A DNA stretch of 64,000 bases from Pontibacillus chungwhensis BH030062 (lineage in GTDB: Bacteria > Bacillota > Bacilli > Bacillales > BH030062), in assembly GCF_000770675.1 (NCBI RefSeq), contig NZ_AVBG01000001.1, forward strand, positions 124,001 through 188,000, in the 5' to 3' direction. Positions 17,823-29,365 of this stretch are shown here, one piece after another. Made by a program: the position numbers and the translations under genes. Position 1 is the stretch's first letter. Every line of letters starts with the position of its first letter. The notes beneath the pieces are model-generated. The model was not told the DNA's origin. It worked only from the letters and a program-made list of their open reading frames with translations, and ran no database searches.

Positions 17823-18380
17823 ATGCCTAAAACAGTATTACAGCAAACAAAAGAACAAATGGAAGAAGCGGTGCGCGCATTTACACGTCAATTAGCTACC
17901 GTACGCGCGGGACGTGCGAATCCTTCTATCCTTGATGGTGTTAAAGTAGACTACTATGGTGCGGTTGTACCACTAAACCAACTATCAACCATTTCTGCTC
18001 CTGAAGCACGTATGTTAGTCATTACACCATTTGATAAATCATCAATCAGTGAGATTGAAAAAGCAATTCAAAAAGCAGACCTTGGTCTTTCACCATCTAG
18101 TGATGGTAATATTGTACGTATTAACATCCCAGCTCTAAATGAACAGCGTCGTAAAGACCTTGTTAAAGTTGTGAAGAAATATACAGAAGAAGCAAAAGTT
18201 CAAGTACGTAATGTTCGTCGTGACTCAAATGATCAACTCAAGAAGCTTGAGAAAGATGGAGATATTACAGAAGACGAACTTCGCAGCTATCAAGATGACG
18301 TGCAAAAAGAAACAGATAAAAACATTGCAGAGATCGACAAAGTTGCTAAGACTAAAGAAGAAGAAATCATGGAAGTTTAA
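17823..18380 (+). CDS. frr: Ribosome recycling factor
   Basis: 185 residues, standard length. Motifs [22 protein letters not shown] and [26 protein letters not shown] are diagnostic. It splits post-termination ribosomes together with EF-G. The start follows the pyrH stop by two bases, with the ribosome site (GAGGGG) inside pyrH, so the two are probably translationally coupled. It ends the tsf-pyrH-frr unit, followed by two hairpins. Confidence 0.98.
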   Translation: MPKTVLQQTKEQMEEAVRAFTRQLATVRAGRANPSILDGVKVDYYGAVVPLNQLSTISAPEARMLVITPFDKSSISEIEKAIQKADLGLSPSSDGNIVRINIPALNEQRRKDLVKVVKKYTEEAKVQVRNVRRDSNDQLKKLEKDGDITEDELRSYQDDVQKETDKNIAEIDKVAKTKEEEIMEV

Positions 18381-18407
18381 TGTATTTCCTTGTACAATGA
18401 ATGATGA

Positions 18408-18435
18408 ACCCTCTTGCTAGAAGGGGGTTTTTCAT
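18408..18435 (+). terminator. Intrinsic terminator after frr
   Basis: An ACCCTCTT/GAAGGGGGT stem with a 4-base loop is followed by TTTTTCATTTTT. Confidence 0.85.
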
Positions 18436-18465
18436 TTTTGGGCTAGTCAAGGTGTGCAGATGATT

Positions 18466-18497
18466 GGCTTTCGCTAATAAGCGAAAGCCTCATTTTT
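18466..18497 (+). terminator. Second hairpin between frr and uppS
   Basis: A perfect 10-bp stem, GGCTTTCGCT (18466-18475) with AGCGAAAGCC (18480-18489), is followed by TCATTTTT. It is either a back-up terminator or an attenuator in the uppS leader. I see no clear promoter between the two hairpins. Confidence 0.65.
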
Positions 18498-18539
18498 CTA
18501 TACATATACAATTAACGCCCCCCAAATGGAGGATCACGC

Positions 18540-19304
18540 ATGGTACTAAAACTTCCTTTTTTTAAAAAGAAGATGACACCGACAGAATCAATACAACTCG
18601 ACCGTACTAATATTCCTAGGCATGTTGCCATTATTATGGACGGAAATGGAAGATGGGCAAAAAAGCGAGGCTTACCTCGCGTCGCTGGTCATAAAGAGGG
18701 AATGGATGTTGTCAAAAAAATCGTTCGTCGCGCTACGGACTTGAACGTCGGCGTCCTAACGTTGTATGCTTTCTCTACAGAGAATTGGAAACGTCCCAAA
18801 AACGAAGTAGAATTTATAATGAAATTGCCTGATGAGTTCCTCAACACATATTTACCAGAGTTAATGGAGAATAACGTGAGAGTTCAGACCATAGGGCATA
18901 TTGATAAGCTACCTCCTCATACGAAGAAAGCTGTAGAAAACGCTAAAAAACAAACCCAAGGCAATACAGGACTTATATTAAATTTTGCTCTTAACTATGG
19001 CGGACGTGATGAAATCGTTCAAGCCGTACGTCAGGTAACTCAGCAAGTCATAGATGAAAAGGGACATCCGTCGGCTATTTCAGAAGAGATGATCGCCTCA
19101 CATCTTTACACACACCAGCTGCCAGATCCTGATTTGTTAATACGAACGAGTGGAGAACAGCGATTGAGCAACTATCTACTATGGCAACTTGCCTATGCTG
19201 AATTTTGGTTTACAGAAGTATTATGGCCTGACTTTGATGAAGGTCAATTCGAAAAAGCTCTCCATGATTACCAACAGCGAAAGCGACGTTATGGAGGGGT
19301 ATAA
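18540..19304 (+). CDS. uppS: Undecaprenyl pyrophosphate synthase (cis-prenyltransferase)
   Basis: 254 residues. The catalytic motif IIMDGNGRWAKKRG has D34. Further family motifs are LTLYAFSTENWKRP, the FPP/IPP region NYGGRDEI and DLLIRTSGEQRLSNYLLWQ. It makes the C55 lipid carrier for peptidoglycan and teichoic acid synthesis. It starts after a TGGAGG site and leads into cdsA 15 bases later. An extra ~20-residue N-terminal segment before NIPRHVAIIMDG is usual in Bacilli. Confidence 0.98.
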   Translation: MVLKLPFFKKKMTPTESIQLDRTNIPRHVAIIMDGNGRWAKKRGLPRVAGHKEGMDVVKKIVRRATDLNVGVLTLYAFSTENWKRPKNEVEFIMKLPDEFLNTYLPELMENNVRVQTIGHIDKLPPHTKKAVENAKKQTQGNTGLILNFALNYGGRDEIVQAVRQVTQQVIDEKGHPSAISEEMIASHLYTHQLPDPDLLIRTSGEQRLSNYLLWQLAYAEFWFTEVLWPDFDEGQFEKALHDYQQRKRRYGGV

Positions 19305-19319
19305 GGTGTTGAAATTGTT

Positions 19320-20114
19320 ATGAAACAACGAATCGTTACGGCGATTATATTTGGTTTGTTAATCATTCCTATATTCTTTTTTGGACAACTTCCGTTTGTC
19401 ATTCTAATATATGGTTTTGCTACAATTGGTCTTGCTGAACTTATGAGAATGCGACGAATCTCCCCTATATCGTTTCCAGGGGTTGTATCTTTTGTCCATT
19501 TATGGGTTCTGTTAGCTCCTGAAGAAACATTTTCGGGGGTAATTGATATGACCAAGGCAGAATTTACATTACTAGCTGTCTTTATTCTCTTAGGTTACAC
19601 AGTTCTTGTTAAAAACAAATTTACTTTTGACGAAGCAGGGTTCTTATTGCTATCTGCTGTATATGTAGGGATGGGATTTTACTATCTAATTATGACTAGA
19701 AATGTGGATGAGTTCGGTGTTCATTATGTCTTTTTCACATTATTGCTGATCTGGGCAACCGACACTGGAGCTTTCTTCTTTGGTAAAGCGATGGGGAAAC
19801 GTAAGTTATGGCCACAAATTAGCCCTAAGAAAACAATTGAAGGCTCTCTTGGAGGAATTTTGTTAGCTTGTGTGGTAGCTATTATTTTCCACCTGTTAGC
19901 GCCACTTGACAAATCAATGTTCGTCGTTCTTGCCGGAGCTGTTCTAATTGCCATATTTGGTCAAATTGGGGACCTAGTTGAGTCAGCCTACAAGCGACAT
20001 TATTCAGTTAAAGACTCAGGAAAGTTGTTGCCAGGTCATGGAGGAGTACTAGACCGCTTTGATAGCTTAATTTTTGTGCTTCCCATTCTGCATTTTATCC
20101 AATTTATATCATAG
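19320..20114 (+). CDS. cdsA: CDP-diacylglycerol synthase (phosphatidate cytidylyltransferase)
   Basis: 264 residues with about eight hydrophobic segments. The CDP-DAG synthase signature GDLVESAYKRHYSVKDSGK is near the C-terminus, followed by LLPGHGGVLDRFDS. It converts phosphatidic acid plus CTP to CDP-diacylglycerol, the precursor of phosphatidylglycerol and other phospholipids. AAGGTG at about 19303-19308 is the likely ribosome site. It is adjacent to uppS as in most Firmicutes. Confidence 0.98.
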   Translation: MKQRIVTAIIFGLLIIPIFFFGQLPFVILIYGFATIGLAELMRMRRISPISFPGVVSFVHLWVLLAPEETFSGVIDMTKAEFTLLAVFILLGYTVLVKNKFTFDEAGFLLLSAVYVGMGFYYLIMTRNVDEFGVHYVFFTLLLIWATDTGAFFFGKAMGKRKLWPQISPKKTIEGSLGGILLACVVAIIFHLLAPLDKSMFVVLAGAVLIAIFGQIGDLVESAYKRHYSVKDSGKLLPGHGGVLDRFDSLIFVLPILHFIQFIS

Positions 20115-20141
20115 GATTAAATTAGCATAGGAGCGTGAGGA

Positions 20142-21287
20142 ATGAAACATATAGCTTTGTTAGGGTCAACTGGATCAATAGGAATTCAGACCACAGACGT
20201 TATACGCAACCATCCGGAAGAATTCAAGCTGTTTGCGATGGCATTTGGACGAAACGTAGAAAAAGCCTTGCCTTTAGTTGAAGAATTTAACCCTGCTATC
20301 ATCGTTGTTCAAGATGAAGAAACCAAAACAAAACTCAGTGAACAGAATGTACAAGCAGAAATCTTGGCAGGGTCTAATGGCATGAAAGAAATTGCAACTC
20401 ATGATCATGTAGACATATTGGTCAACGCTATTATGGGAAGTGTAGGGCTAGAAGCCACACTTGGAGCAATTGAATCACATAAACAAGTTGCTCTTGCCAA
20501 TAAGGAAACGCTTGTTACAGCTGGTCATCTAGTTATGGAAGCAGCTAAAAAGAATCAAGTTGATATCCTACCAGTGGATAGCGAACATTCTGCTATTTAT
20601 CAATGTTTAAACGGAGAGAATCGTAAGGATGTTAACAAGATCACTCTTACAGCATCTGGTGGTAGCTTTCGTGACAAGTCCCGTTCTGACCTTGAAGGTG
20701 TGACAGTGGAGGATGCTCTGAATCATCCTAACTGGAGCATGGGGGCAAAGATTACGATTGATTCAGCGACTATGATGAACAAGGGCTTAGAGGTAATAGA
20801 AGCTCATTGGCTTTTTGATATTTCTTATGACGATATTGATGTCATTCAACATCGAGAAAGTGTCATTCATTCTATGGTTGAATTCAAGGATAAAAGCGTA
20901 ATTGCTCAATTAGGCACTCCTGATATGCGTGTTCCGATTCAATATGCGTTAACTTTTCCTAATCGACTTGAAATGCAGGAAACGAAAACGTTAAACTTAG
21001 TAGAAATAGGAAAACTTCACTTTGAAGAAATGGATTTCGACCGCTTTCCTTGCTTACGAATGGCTTATGAGGCTGGGAGAGCGGGAGGAACGATGCCTAC
21101 TGTATTAAACGCTGCAAACGAACAAGCTGTAGCGCTTTTCTTAGAAGGTAAGATTTCTTTCCTAACGATTGAAGCGTTAATTGAACGTGCGCTAGAAGAG
21201 CATGAGGTCATCCCCAAGCCAACTCTAGACACGATCGTAGCGGTTGATCAAGAAACACGAACAAGAATCAAATCATACGTAAAGTAA
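20142..21287 (+). CDS. dxr: 1-deoxy-D-xylulose 5-phosphate reductoisomerase
   Basis: 381 residues. The NADPH-binding loop GSTGSIG is at 8-14; [21 protein letters not shown] and the SASGGSFR-like segment ([12 protein letters not shown]) line the active site. It catalyses the committed step of the MEP isoprenoid pathway, supplying IPP/DMAPP for UppS upstream. A TAGGAGCGTGAGG site precedes the ATG. It is followed by rseP. Confidence 0.98.
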   Translation: MKHIALLGSTGSIGIQTTDVIRNHPEEFKLFAMAFGRNVEKALPLVEEFNPAIIVVQDEETKTKLSEQNVQAEILAGSNGMKEIATHDHVDILVNAIMGSVGLEATLGAIESHKQVALANKETLVTAGHLVMEAAKKNQVDILPVDSEHSAIYQCLNGENRKDVNKITLTASGGSFRDKSRSDLEGVTVEDALNHPNWSMGAKITIDSATMMNKGLEVIEAHWLFDISYDDIDVIQHRESVIHSMVEFKDKSVIAQLGTPDMRVPIQYALTFPNRLEMQETKTLNLVEIGKLHFEEMDFDRFPCLRMAYEAGRAGGTMPTVLNAANEQAVALFLEGKISFLTIEALIERALEEHEVIPKPTLDTIVAVDQETRTRIKSYVK

Positions 21288-21303
21288 AAGGTAGGTGCTA
21301 TTT

Positions 21304-22560
21304 TTGCCAACTATATTAGCATTTATATTCATGTTTGGATTGCTTGTATTTGTTCATGAACTGGGTCACTTAATATTCGCTAAGCGTGCAGGCATGTTGG
21401 CTCGTGAATTTGCAATTGGATTTGGTCCCAAAATCTTTTCATTTATGAAAAATGAAACACTATACACAATTCGTTTATTGCCTATTGGTGGTTATGTGCG
21501 TGTAGCAGGAGAAGATCCTGAAATTGTCGACTTAAAGCCAGGCCATCATATTGGTCTCGAATTTGGCCAATCTGGCAAGGTAAATCGAATTATCGTGAAC
21601 AATAAGTCTAAATATCCAAATGCGAGAGTAATTGAAGTCGAACAAGCTGACTTAGATCATAAGTTAATGATTCAAGGGTATGAGCTTGATGAAGATGAAA
21701 AGCTTCTATTTGAAGTTGAACCGGATGCTATGTTTGTGATGGATGAGAAAGAAACGCAGATTGCACCTTATGATCGTCAATTTGCTTCAAAGACAGTATC
21801 TCAACGTGCCATGCAATTATTTGCGGGCCCAATGATGAACTTTCTGCTCGCCATCGTAATCTTTTATCTCCTTGCTATGATTCAAGGGGTTCCTTCTAAC
21901 GAATCGACCTTAGGTAAGCTAACAGAGGATGGGCCGGCTCAAGAAGCAGGGTTACAACAAGGAGATAAAGTAACTTCTGTTGATGGAGAAAATGTAGGAA
22001 CTTGGGTTGAGCTTGTGGAATCCTTGCAAGAAAAGCCTAATGAAACCGTAGAACTTTCTATTGTTCGAGATGGGGAAAGTTTAACAATCCCAGTCAAAAC
22101 AGGAGTTATGGAGCGTGATGGTGAAGAAGTTGGAAAGATAGGAGTTTTCCAACCTAAAGAAAAATCTTTCACTACATTAGCCACATATGGGTTTACTAAA
22201 ACGTATGAAATCACAACAATGATTTTGACAAACCTCGGGAAGTTGGTTACAGGTCAATTATCCATTGATCAGTTATCAGGTCCTGTAGGGATCTACAATG
22301 CAACTGATGAAGTCGTTAGTATGAGTTGGGCGAATTATTTGCCATGGATTGCTATGTTAAGTATTAATCTTGGGATTATTAACCTTGTACCTCTTCCGGC
22401 CCTTGACGGCGGACGTTTACTGTTTGTAGGTGTCGAAGCGGTGAGAGGGAAACCAATTGAACCTCAAAAAGAGGCTATTGTACACTTCATTGGTTTTGCT
22501 CTTCTCATGTTATTAATGATTGTAGTAACCTGGAACGATATTCAAAGATTATTTTTATAA
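21304..22560 (+). CDS. rseP: RseP/RasP intramembrane site-2 zinc metalloprotease
   Basis: 418 residues from TTG 21304, chosen because AAGGTAGG sits about 8 bases upstream. A GTG at 21295 would add three residues but overlaps that ribosome site. The zinc motif HELGH (H18, E19, H22) lies in the first membrane helix, a PDZ domain in the middle (GLQQGDKVTSVDGENV), and the second active-site motif NLVPLPALDGG near the C-terminus. The B. subtilis homologue RasP cleaves anti-sigma-W RsiW, FtsL and remnant signal peptides. Confidence 0.95.
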   Translation: MPTILAFIFMFGLLVFVHELGHLIFAKRAGMLAREFAIGFGPKIFSFMKNETLYTIRLLPIGGYVRVAGEDPEIVDLKPGHHIGLEFGQSGKVNRIIVNNKSKYPNARVIEVEQADLDHKLMIQGYELDEDEKLLFEVEPDAMFVMDEKETQIAPYDRQFASKTVSQRAMQLFAGPMMNFLLAIVIFYLLAMIQGVPSNESTLGKLTEDGPAQEAGLQQGDKVTSVDGENVGTWVELVESLQEKPNETVELSIVRDGESLTIPVKTGVMERDGEEVGKIGVFQPKEKSFTTLATYGFTKTYEITTMILTNLGKLVTGQLSIDQLSGPVGIYNATDEVVSMSWANYLPWIAMLSINLGIINLVPLPALDGGRLLFVGVEAVRGKPIEPQKEAIVHFIGFALLMLLMIVVTWNDIQRLFL

Positions 22561-22587
22561 GTAAATAGAGAGACGAGGTGAATGAGG

Positions 22588-24297
22588 ATGAAACAGAGTG
22601 AAATGCTCTTACCTACACTACGTGAAAATCCTGCTGATGCAGAGATTAAAAGTCATCAACTACTAGTTCGTGCCGGTTTCATCCGAAAAGTAGCTTCTGG
22701 TATTTATTCCTTTTTACCAGCAGGTACGAAAGTATTACGAAAAGTAGAAGCGATTGTTCGAGAAGAAATGGAAAATGCGGGCGCTCTTGAAATGAATATG
22801 ACGGCGCTTCAACCATCTGAATACTGGAAAGAAACAGGGCGCTGGAACACATTTGGTCCTGAGTTAATGCGGATGAACGACCGTCACAATCGTGAATTTG
22901 CTCTTGGTGCTACTCATGAAGAAGAAGTAACAGCTATTATTCGTGATGAAGTAAAGAGTTATAAACAATTGCCATTAACAGTTTATCAAATTCAATCCAA
23001 GTTTCGAGATGAAAAACGCCCTCGTTTTGGGTTGCTTCGCGGTAGAGAATTCTTAATGAAGGATGCGTATTCTTTCCATAGTTCTAATGAAAGTCTTGAT
23101 CAAGCTTATGAACGCATGTTCCAAGCTTATACGAACATCTTCACTCGCCTTGGTTTAAACTTCCGTGCTGTTATTGCCGATTCAGGTGCTATGGGTGGTA
23201 AGGATACACACGAATTTATGGTTTTATCTGAAGTTGGTGAAGACACAATTGCTTACTCAGATAAAAGTAGTTATGCAGCCAATATTGAAATGGCTCCAGT
23301 TGTAGATACGTATGAAGCTTCAACAGAGCAACCGAAAGAACGAGAAAAAGTCGCTACACCAAACTGTAAGACGATGGCCGAAGCTGCTGATGCACTTGGA
23401 CATTCACCTGCAGAAGGTATGAAAGCCATTATGTTTAAGATCGATGATGAAAAGTTAGTCATGGTTCTTACACGTGGTGACCATGAGGTGAACGACGTTA
23501 AGCTAAAGAATCTTTATGATGCCAGCTTAATCGACTTAGCCTCAGAAGAAGAAGTGAAAGCAGCCATTGGTGCAGGCTTTGGCTCCTTAGGTCCGGTTGG
23601 TGCTCCTGAAACGATCGACATTGTGGCAGATTATGCCGTTAAGAGTCTTGCTAATGCCACTTGTGGAGCCAATGAAGATGGTTTCCATTACACAAATGTT
23701 ACACCTGGTGAAGACTTCGAGGTTACCCATTACGCGGACCTTCGTTTTATTCAAGAAGGAGATCCATCTCCAGATGGTGAAGGAACCATTCAATTTGCAA
23801 AAGGTATTGAAGTAGGACATGTATTCAAGCTTGGTCAGTTCTATGCAGAAAAAATGGGTGCTAATTTCCTTGATGAAAACGGAAAGAATCAAACACTCAT
23901 TATGGGTTGTTACGGAATTGGAGTATCACGCACGTTAGCTTCAATTGTAGAACAGTATCATGATGATTCAGGTATTACATGGCCAAAACAAGTTGCTCCT
24001 TATCAAGTTCATCTTTTAGCACTAAATGTAAAAAAAGATGAACAAAAAGAATTAGCTGAGCGTCTATATTCGACTCTAAAAGATGAGGGTATTGAAGTAT
24101 TATATGATGATCGTAAAGAGCGTGCAGGTGTAAAGTTTGCTGATAGCGATTTGATTGGAATTCCACTTCGTATTACAGTAGGTAAACGAGCGGATGAAGG
24201 AGTCGTTGAAAGTAAGATTCGCACAACGGGTGAACAATCTGAAGTGCATGAAGATGAACTAGTTGATCATATTAAAGCATTACTAAAAGAATTGTAA
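22588..24297 (+). CDS. proS: Prolyl-tRNA synthetase (bacterial type)
   Basis: 569 residues from ATG 22588 ([26 protein letters not shown]). The ATG six bases earlier is too close to the GAGGTG ribosome site. The class II core motifs are [25 protein letters not shown] and the C-terminal [14 protein letters not shown]. An editing (INS) domain lies in between, typical of the bacterial type, and an anticodon-binding domain is at the end. It charges tRNA-Pro. It is followed by a hairpin and polC. Confidence 0.98.
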   Translation: MKQSEMLLPTLRENPADAEIKSHQLLVRAGFIRKVASGIYSFLPAGTKVLRKVEAIVREEMENAGALEMNMTALQPSEYWKETGRWNTFGPELMRMNDRHNREFALGATHEEEVTAIIRDEVKSYKQLPLTVYQIQSKFRDEKRPRFGLLRGREFLMKDAYSFHSSNESLDQAYERMFQAYTNIFTRLGLNFRAVIADSGAMGGKDTHEFMVLSEVGEDTIAYSDKSSYAANIEMAPVVDTYEASTEQPKEREKVATPNCKTMAEAADALGHSPAEGMKAIMFKIDDEKLVMVLTRGDHEVNDVKLKNLYDASLIDLASEEEVKAAIGAGFGSLGPVGAPETIDIVADYAVKSLANATCGANEDGFHYTNVTPGEDFEVTHYADLRFIQEGDPSPDGEGTIQFAKGIEVGHVFKLGQFYAEKMGANFLDENGKNQTLIMGCYGIGVSRTLASIVEQYHDDSGITWPKQVAPYQVHLLALNVKKDEQKELAERLYSTLKDEGIEVLYDDRKERAGVKFADSDLIGIPLRITVGKRADEGVVESKIRTTGEQSEVHEDELVDHIKALLKEL

Positions 24298-24307
24298 GTG
24301 GAAAATA

Positions 24308-24332
24308 GGTACCTTCGTCAGCGAAGGTACCT
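24308..24332 (+). terminator. Hairpin between proS and polC
   Basis: A perfect 11-bp stem, AGGTACCTTCG with CGAAGGTACCT and a TCA-type loop, lies here. The following sequence (CTCTTTGCTT) is not a true U-tract, so termination may be weak or factor-dependent. Confidence 0.5.
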
Positions 24333-24363
24333 CTCTTTGCTTATGAAGGGGAGGATATGAAGC

Positions 24364-27300
24364 ATGGACCTTTCACAGATAGAAAAAATGCAGTTGCTCC
24401 TAAAGCAAATCGAAATGCCAGAGGATCTTGTGAACGAACATTTTCAAGATAGCAAGTTGACGAAATTATCAGTGCATAAGCCAACAAAAGAGTGGCACTT
24501 TTACTTTTATATCCCTAAAGTTTTACCACCTGATGTTTATGCTGTTTTTACGACGAAACTTTATGAAGCCTTTCATCATATTGCAACCATTACATGGTCA
24601 ATTGAAACAGATGAGAAGAAGCTTGATGAAGATGGAATTTGTGATTACTGGCTTCACTTTGTAAAATCAATACCAGATCTCTCACCTGCTTATAAGGATT
24701 TATTACATGAGCAGCGTCCTCAAATAGATGGAAATAAACTTATTTTGCACGCACGTAATGATGCAGAAGCTCATGCATTGAAACGTCGGTTAAGCGAACC
24801 ATTCCAAGCTTTCTGTAATCGTGTAGGAGCATCGCTATATGTTCTTACGGTTGAAGTGAGTTCTTCAGAGGAAGCTCTAGAACAGTTTAAGGAGCGAAAG
24901 AAGCAAGAGGATAAAGACATTGTACAAAAGGCAATCCAAGAGAAAGAACAGCGTGCTAAGGATAAAGATGATGATGAGGTTCTACATGAAGGTCCCCTAC
25001 TCATTGGTTATAACATTAAAGATGTTCCTGAAAAAATTGAATCCATTCAAGAGGAAGAAAACACAATGGTCATCCAAGGTTATGTCTTTGATGTTGAAAT
25101 AAGAGAGCTTCGTTCAGGCCGCCATCTCCTTATGGCCAAAATGACCGACTACACTGATTCTATTCAGGTGAAAATGTTCTCTCGAAGAGATGACGATGAA
25201 GAGAAGTTCCAACGTTTGAAAAAAGGCATGTGGATTAAGGCTAAAGGTCGCGTTCAGACCGATAACTATACGAACGAATTAACGATGATGGGCTCAGATA
25301 TTAATGAAGTTAAGCCTATCGTTCGTAAAGATGAAGCACCAGAAGGGCAAAAGCGAGTGGAACTCCATGCCCACACTACGATGAGCCAAATGGATTCTAC
25401 GGTATCAGCTTCTCGTTTAGTTGAACAAGCGGCTAAATGGGGGCATAAAGCTGTGGCTATTACCGATCACGCTGTTGTACAAGCATACCCAGAAGCCTAT
25501 GCAGCAGGGAGTAAGAATGGTGTTAAAGTCCTTTATGGATTGGAAGCCAATATTGTAGACGACGGTGTACCTATCGCTTATGAAGAACAAGACAGAGATC
25601 TAGCAACAGATGAATACGTGGTCTTTGACGTAGAGACTACAGGTTTGTCAGCTATTTATGATACGGTTATCGAATTAGCGGCTGTTAAGATTAAAGAAGG
25701 CGAAATTATTGACCGTTTTGAATCCTTTGCTAACCCTCATGAACCTTTAAGTCAAACAACGACTGATCTTACGGGGATTACTGACGACATGGTAAAAGAT
25801 GCCCCAGACCCTGATGATGTCATTAAAGCTTTCCATGAATGGATGGGTGATTCTATATTAGTCGCTCATAACGCAAGCTTTGACATGGGTTTCTTAAATG
25901 CAGGTTTGAAGAAGATTGGTTACGAGAAAGCATCGAACCCTGTTATTGATACGTTAGAGCTCGCAAGACTCGTTGTTCCGCAGCTTAAGAACCACCGTCT
26001 TAATACACTATGTAAGCAATTTGACATTGAACTGACTCAGCACCACAGGGCGATCTATGACGCTGAAGCAACTGGATACTTGCTGTGGAAATTATTAAAA
26101 GAAGCTCGGAAAAAAGACATTACAAATCACAAGGACTTGAACAAATATATGGGGGAAGGAAACGCATACCAACGTTCCCGCCCTTCACATGCCATTTTGT
26201 TAGCGCAAAACCCAACAGGTCTAAAGAACATTTACAAGCTTGTGTCCATGTCCCTTGTGAATTATTTCTATCGTGTCCCTCGTATTCCTAGGTCCGTACT
26301 GAAAAAGTATAGGGAAGGAATACTAATTGGTAGCGGATGTGATAAAGGTGAAGTATTTGAAGCGATGATGCAGAAGTCACAAGATGAAGCGGAGAAAGTG
26401 GCTGAGTTTTATGACTATATTGAGGTACAGCCTCCTTCAAACTATTACCATTTGATCGAGAAAGACCTTATTAGAAATGAAGCTCATTTATATGATATCT
26501 TAAAGAACTTAATCAATATGGCAGATCGATTAGATAAACCTGTTGTCGCTACAGGAAATACTCACTATGTAGATGAGCATGAGAAGATTTATCGAAAAAT
26601 CCTAATTGCTTCTCAAAGTGGTAATCCCCTTAACCGACAAACACAACCTGATGTGCATTTTAAAACCACAAATGAAATGCTAGATGATTTCTCTTTCTTA
26701 GATGAAGAAACTGCTAAAAGGGTTGTTGTAACGAATTCACAGCAGATAGCAGATTCAATTGAAGAAATCAAACCGGTTAAAGATGATCTATACACGCCAA
26801 ATATTGATGGTGCTAATGATGAGATGCGTGAGATGACCTACAATAAGGCTAGAAGTATTTATGGTGATCCTATCCCTGAGCTTGTTGAAAAACGAATCGA
26901 AAAAGAACTGGATAGTATTATCGGAAACGGTTTTGCTGTTATCTATTTAATCTCACAGAAACTTGTAACGAAATCTTTAGATGATGGCTATCTGGTTGGT
27001 TCTCGTGGGTCAGTGGGTTCGTCTTTCGTAGCTACAATGACCGATATCACTGAAGTTAACCCTTTACCACCTCACTATGTCTGTAATGAATGTCAGAAAT
27101 CTGAATTCTTTACGGACGGATCAGTAGGTTCTGGTTTTGATTTACCAGAGAAAGACTGTCCTGATTGTGGTGTACCGTATAAGAAAGATGGCCAGGACAT
27201 TCCATTTGAAACGTTCCTAGGGTTTAAAGGGGATAAGGTACCCGATATTGACTTAAACTTCTCAGGAGAATACCAGCCAAGAGCACACAATTACACAAAG

Positions 27301-28662
27301 GTTTTATTTGGTGAAGATAAAGTTTTCCGTGCGGGTACAATAGGTACAGTTGCTGAGAAAACAGCATACGGATTTGTTAAAGGTTACGCAGGGGACCATG
27401 AAATTCAATATAAAGGTGCTGAAGTAGACCGATTGGTGCAAGGCTGTACTGGAGTGAAACGAACTACCGGACAACACCCTGGGGGAATTATTGTTGTTCC
27501 TGATGATCAGGATATTTATGATTTCACACCTATACAATATCCTGCAGACGACCAATCATCTGAGTGGATGACGACACACTTTGACTTCCACTCCATTCAC
27601 GATAACCTCTTAAAGCTTGATATTCTCGGACACGATGATCCAACAGTTATCAGGATGCTACAAGATTTAAGTGGTATAGATCCTAAAACGATCCCTACAG
27701 ATGATGAAGAAGTAATGAAGATCTTCAGCGGCCCGCAAGTGTTAGGGGTAGAACCTGATCAAATTATGTGTAAAACAGGGACACTTGGTGTACCCGAGTT
27801 TGGTACTCGTTTCGTTCGTCAAATGTTAGAAGACACAAAGCCTTCTACATTCGCAGAACTTGTCATTATTTCTGGACTATCTCATGGTACGGATGTTTGG
27901 TTAAATAACGCTGATCAACTTATCAGCGATGGTATATGTACACTTTCTGAAGTAATTGGGTGTCGTGACGACATTATGGTGTATTTAATGCACAAGGGAT
28001 TAGAAGCTCCTACAGCCTTTACAATAATGGAGTTTGTTCGTAAAGGACGCGGCTTAAAGCCTGAATGGATCGACGAAATGAAGAAGCACGGTGTGCCAGA
28101 TTGGTATATTGAATCTTGTAAAAAGATTAAATATATGTTCCCGAAAGCACACGCAGCCGCTTATGTTCTTATGGCTGTTCGTATCGCTTATTTTAAGGTC
28201 CATTACCCTATTTATTTCTATGCTGCTTATAACACGGTACGTGCTAGTGACTTTGACATTGACACGATGGTGAAAGGATCAGAAGCTGTCCGTACACGTA
28301 TTAAAGAGATTAATGGTAAAGGGTTAGACGCCACTCCGAAAGAGAAGAGCTTGTTGACGGTCTTAGAATTGTCTCTTGAAATGCAAGAACGCGGATTCTC
28401 TTTCCAAAAAGTGGACTTGTATCGCTCTGCTGCAAGCGAATTTATTGTAGACGGGAATACATTAATCCCTCCATTTAACTCTATTGACGGATTAGGAACA
28501 AACGCTGCCATTAATATTGTAAAAGCACGAGAAGATGGAGAGTTCTTATCAAAAGAGGATCTCCGAGAGCGAAGCCGCATTTCTAAAACTGTTTTAGAAT
28601 ATTTAGATGAACATGGGTGCTTAGAAGGACTACCTGATAAAAACCAGTTATCCTTGTTCTAA
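24364..28662 (+). CDS. polC: DNA polymerase III PolC-type alpha subunit
   Basis: 1432 residues, normal for Gram-positive PolC. An N-terminal domain (1-200) precedes the OB fold (~220-320). The PHP domain starts at [11 protein letters not shown] (332-342) and is split by the DEDD 3'-5' exonuclease (FDVETTG, D422/E424). A zinc-binding loop has C907, C910, C932, C935. The polymerase catalytic segment DIDLNFS spans 961-967, and a helix-hairpin-helix lies near the C-terminus. It is the main replicative polymerase with built-in proofreading. The ribosome site is GGGGAGG. Confidence 0.99.
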   Translation: MDLSQIEKMQLLLKQIEMPEDLVNEHFQDSKLTKLSVHKPTKEWHFYFYIPKVLPPDVYAVFTTKLYEAFHHIATITWSIETDEKKLDEDGICDYWLHFVKSIPDLSPAYKDLLHEQRPQIDGNKLILHARNDAEAHALKRRLSEPFQAFCNRVGASLYVLTVEVSSSEEALEQFKERKKQEDKDIVQKAIQEKEQRAKDKDDDEVLHEGPLLIGYNIKDVPEKIESIQEEENTMVIQGYVFDVEIRELRSGRHLLMAKMTDYTDSIQVKMFSRRDDDEEKFQRLKKGMWIKAKGRVQTDNYTNELTMMGSDINEVKPIVRKDEAPEGQKRVELHAHTTMSQMDSTVSASRLVEQAAKWGHKAVAITDHAVVQAYPEAYAAGSKNGVKVLYGLEANIVDDGVPIAYEEQDRDLATDEYVVFDVETTGLSAIYDTVIELAAVKIKEGEIIDRFESFANPHEPLSQTTTDLTGITDDMVKDAPDPDDVIKAFHEWMGDSILVAHNASFDMGFLNAGLKKIGYEKASNPVIDTLELARLVVPQLKNHRLNTLCKQFDIELTQHHRAIYDAEATGYLLWKLLKEARKKDITNHKDLNKYMGEGNAYQRSRPSHAILLAQNPTGLKNIYKLVSMSLVNYFYRVPRIPRSVLKKYREGILIGSGCDKGEVFEAMMQKSQDEAEKVAEFYDYIEVQPPSNYYHLIEKDLIRNEAHLYDILKNLINMADRLDKPVVATGNTHYVDEHEKIYRKILIASQSGNPLNRQTQPDVHFKTTNEMLDDFSFLDEETAKRVVVTNSQQIADSIEEIKPVKDDLYTPNIDGANDEMREMTYNKARSIYGDPIPELVEKRIEKELDSIIGNGFAVIYLISQKLVTKSLDDGYLVGSRGSVGSSFVATMTDITEVNPLPPHYVCNECQKSEFFTDGSVGSGFDLPEKDCPDCGVPYKKDGQDIPFETFLGFKGDKVPDIDLNFSGEYQPRAHNYTKVLFGEDKVFRAGTIGTVAEKTAYGFVKGYAGDHEIQYKGAEVDRLVQGCTGVKRTTGQHPGGIIVVPDDQDIYDFTPIQYPADDQSSEWMTTHFDFHSIHDNLLKLDILGHDDPTVIRMLQDLSGIDPKTIPTDDEEVMKIFSGPQVLGVEPDQIMCKTGTLGVPEFGTRFVRQMLEDTKPSTFAELVIISGLSHGTDVWLNNADQLISDGICTLSEVIGCRDDIMVYLMHKGLEAPTAFTIMEFVRKGRGLKPEWIDEMKKHGVPDWYIESCKKIKYMFPKAHAAAYVLMAVRIAYFKVHYPIYFYAAYNTVRASDFDIDTMVKGSEAVRTRIKEINGKGLDATPKEKSLLTVLELSLEMQERGFSFQKVDLYRSAASEFIVDGNTLIPPFNSIDGLGTNAAINIVKAREDGEFLSKEDLRERSRISKTVLEYLDEHGCLEGLPDKNQLSLF

Positions 28663-28680
28663 CTGTTTATGAACCATGGC

Positions 28681-28709
28681 TTGCTAAAATTTCGTGTGTG
28701 TGGTATATT
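28681..28709 (+). promoter_or_regulatory. Sigma-A promoter for the rimP-nusA-infB operon
   Basis: TTGCTA at 28681-28686 and TATATT at 28704-28709 have an ideal 17-base spacer. It sits right after the polC stop and would give a leader of about 160 bases that holds two hairpins. Confidence 0.7.
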
Positions 28710-28743
28710 TTTGTTGGTATGACAGAAGATACGTATGAGAGTA

Positions 28744-28767
28744 AAAGAGTGGGGCAACCCACTCTTT
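28744..28767 (+). terminator. First hairpin in the rimP-nusA leader
   Basis: A 10-bp stem AAAGAGTGGG/CCCACTCTTT is followed by CGTATTACTT rather than a run of T. It may end polC transcripts or act as a factor-dependent attenuator. Confidence 0.6.
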
Positions 28768-28797
28768 CGTATTACTTCCGAATTTGACCGCCGAACG

Positions 28798-28826
28798 AAT
28801 TCCCTGCTGTCTCAGCAGGGAATTTT
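28798..28826 (+). terminator. Second hairpin in the rimP-nusA leader
   Basis: A perfect 12-bp stem, AATTCCCTGCTG (28798-28809) with CAGCAGGGAATT (28813-28824), is followed by TTTTAGCG. The T-run is short. Lying downstream of the promoter, it fits an attenuator ahead of rimP. Confidence 0.65.
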
Positions 28827-28874
28827 AGCGTATCGGCTTATCCAGCTAGCAATAATAAAAAGGAGGGAATTCCA

Positions 28875-29351
28875 TTGGGAAGCCAGAATGTTACGGAAAT
28901 AACTGAAGAACTCATTCAACCAATCCTTGAAGATATGAACCTTGAACTTGTAGACATTGAGTTTCAACAGGAAGGGAAAAACTATTTTCTACGAGTTTAC
29001 GTTGATAAAGAGGGTGGGGTTGATATCGAAGAATGCGGCCAGGTTAGCGAGCAGTTAAGCGAGAAACTAGATGCTCAAGATCCCATTACCTTCCCTTACT
29101 TTTTAGAAGTATCATCACCTGGTGCTGAACGCCCATTAAAGAAGAGAAAAGACTTTGAAAAATACGTAGACCATAATGTGAATATAAAAGTATACGAACA
29201 TATTGATGGTGAAAAAGAATTCGAAGGACGTTTACTATCCTTTGAAAATGATACAGCTTCTATAGAAGTAACAATCAAAACACGTAAGAAAACATATGAA
29301 ATACCGTTTGACAACATTGCAAAAGCAAGGTTAGCTGTCAGTTTTAATTAA
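28875..29351 (+). CDS. rimP: Ribosome maturation factor RimP
   Basis: 158 residues. The start is TTG with AGGAGGG 7 bases upstream, so the non-ATG start is well supported. The RimP N-terminal domain is seen (EDMNLELVDIEFQQEGKNYFLRVYVDKEGGVDIEECGQVSEQ), followed by the SPGAERPLKKRKDFEKYV segment and the C-terminal SH3-like domain. It assists 30S maturation. It leads the nusA-infB operon as in most bacteria. Confidence 0.97.
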   Translation: MGSQNVTEITEELIQPILEDMNLELVDIEFQQEGKNYFLRVYVDKEGGVDIEECGQVSEQLSEKLDAQDPITFPYFLEVSSPGAERPLKKRKDFEKYVDHNVNIKVYEHIDGEKEFEGRLLSFENDTASIEVTIKTRKKTYEIPFDNIAKARLAVSFN

Positions 29352-29365
29352 AGGGGGAAGAAACG

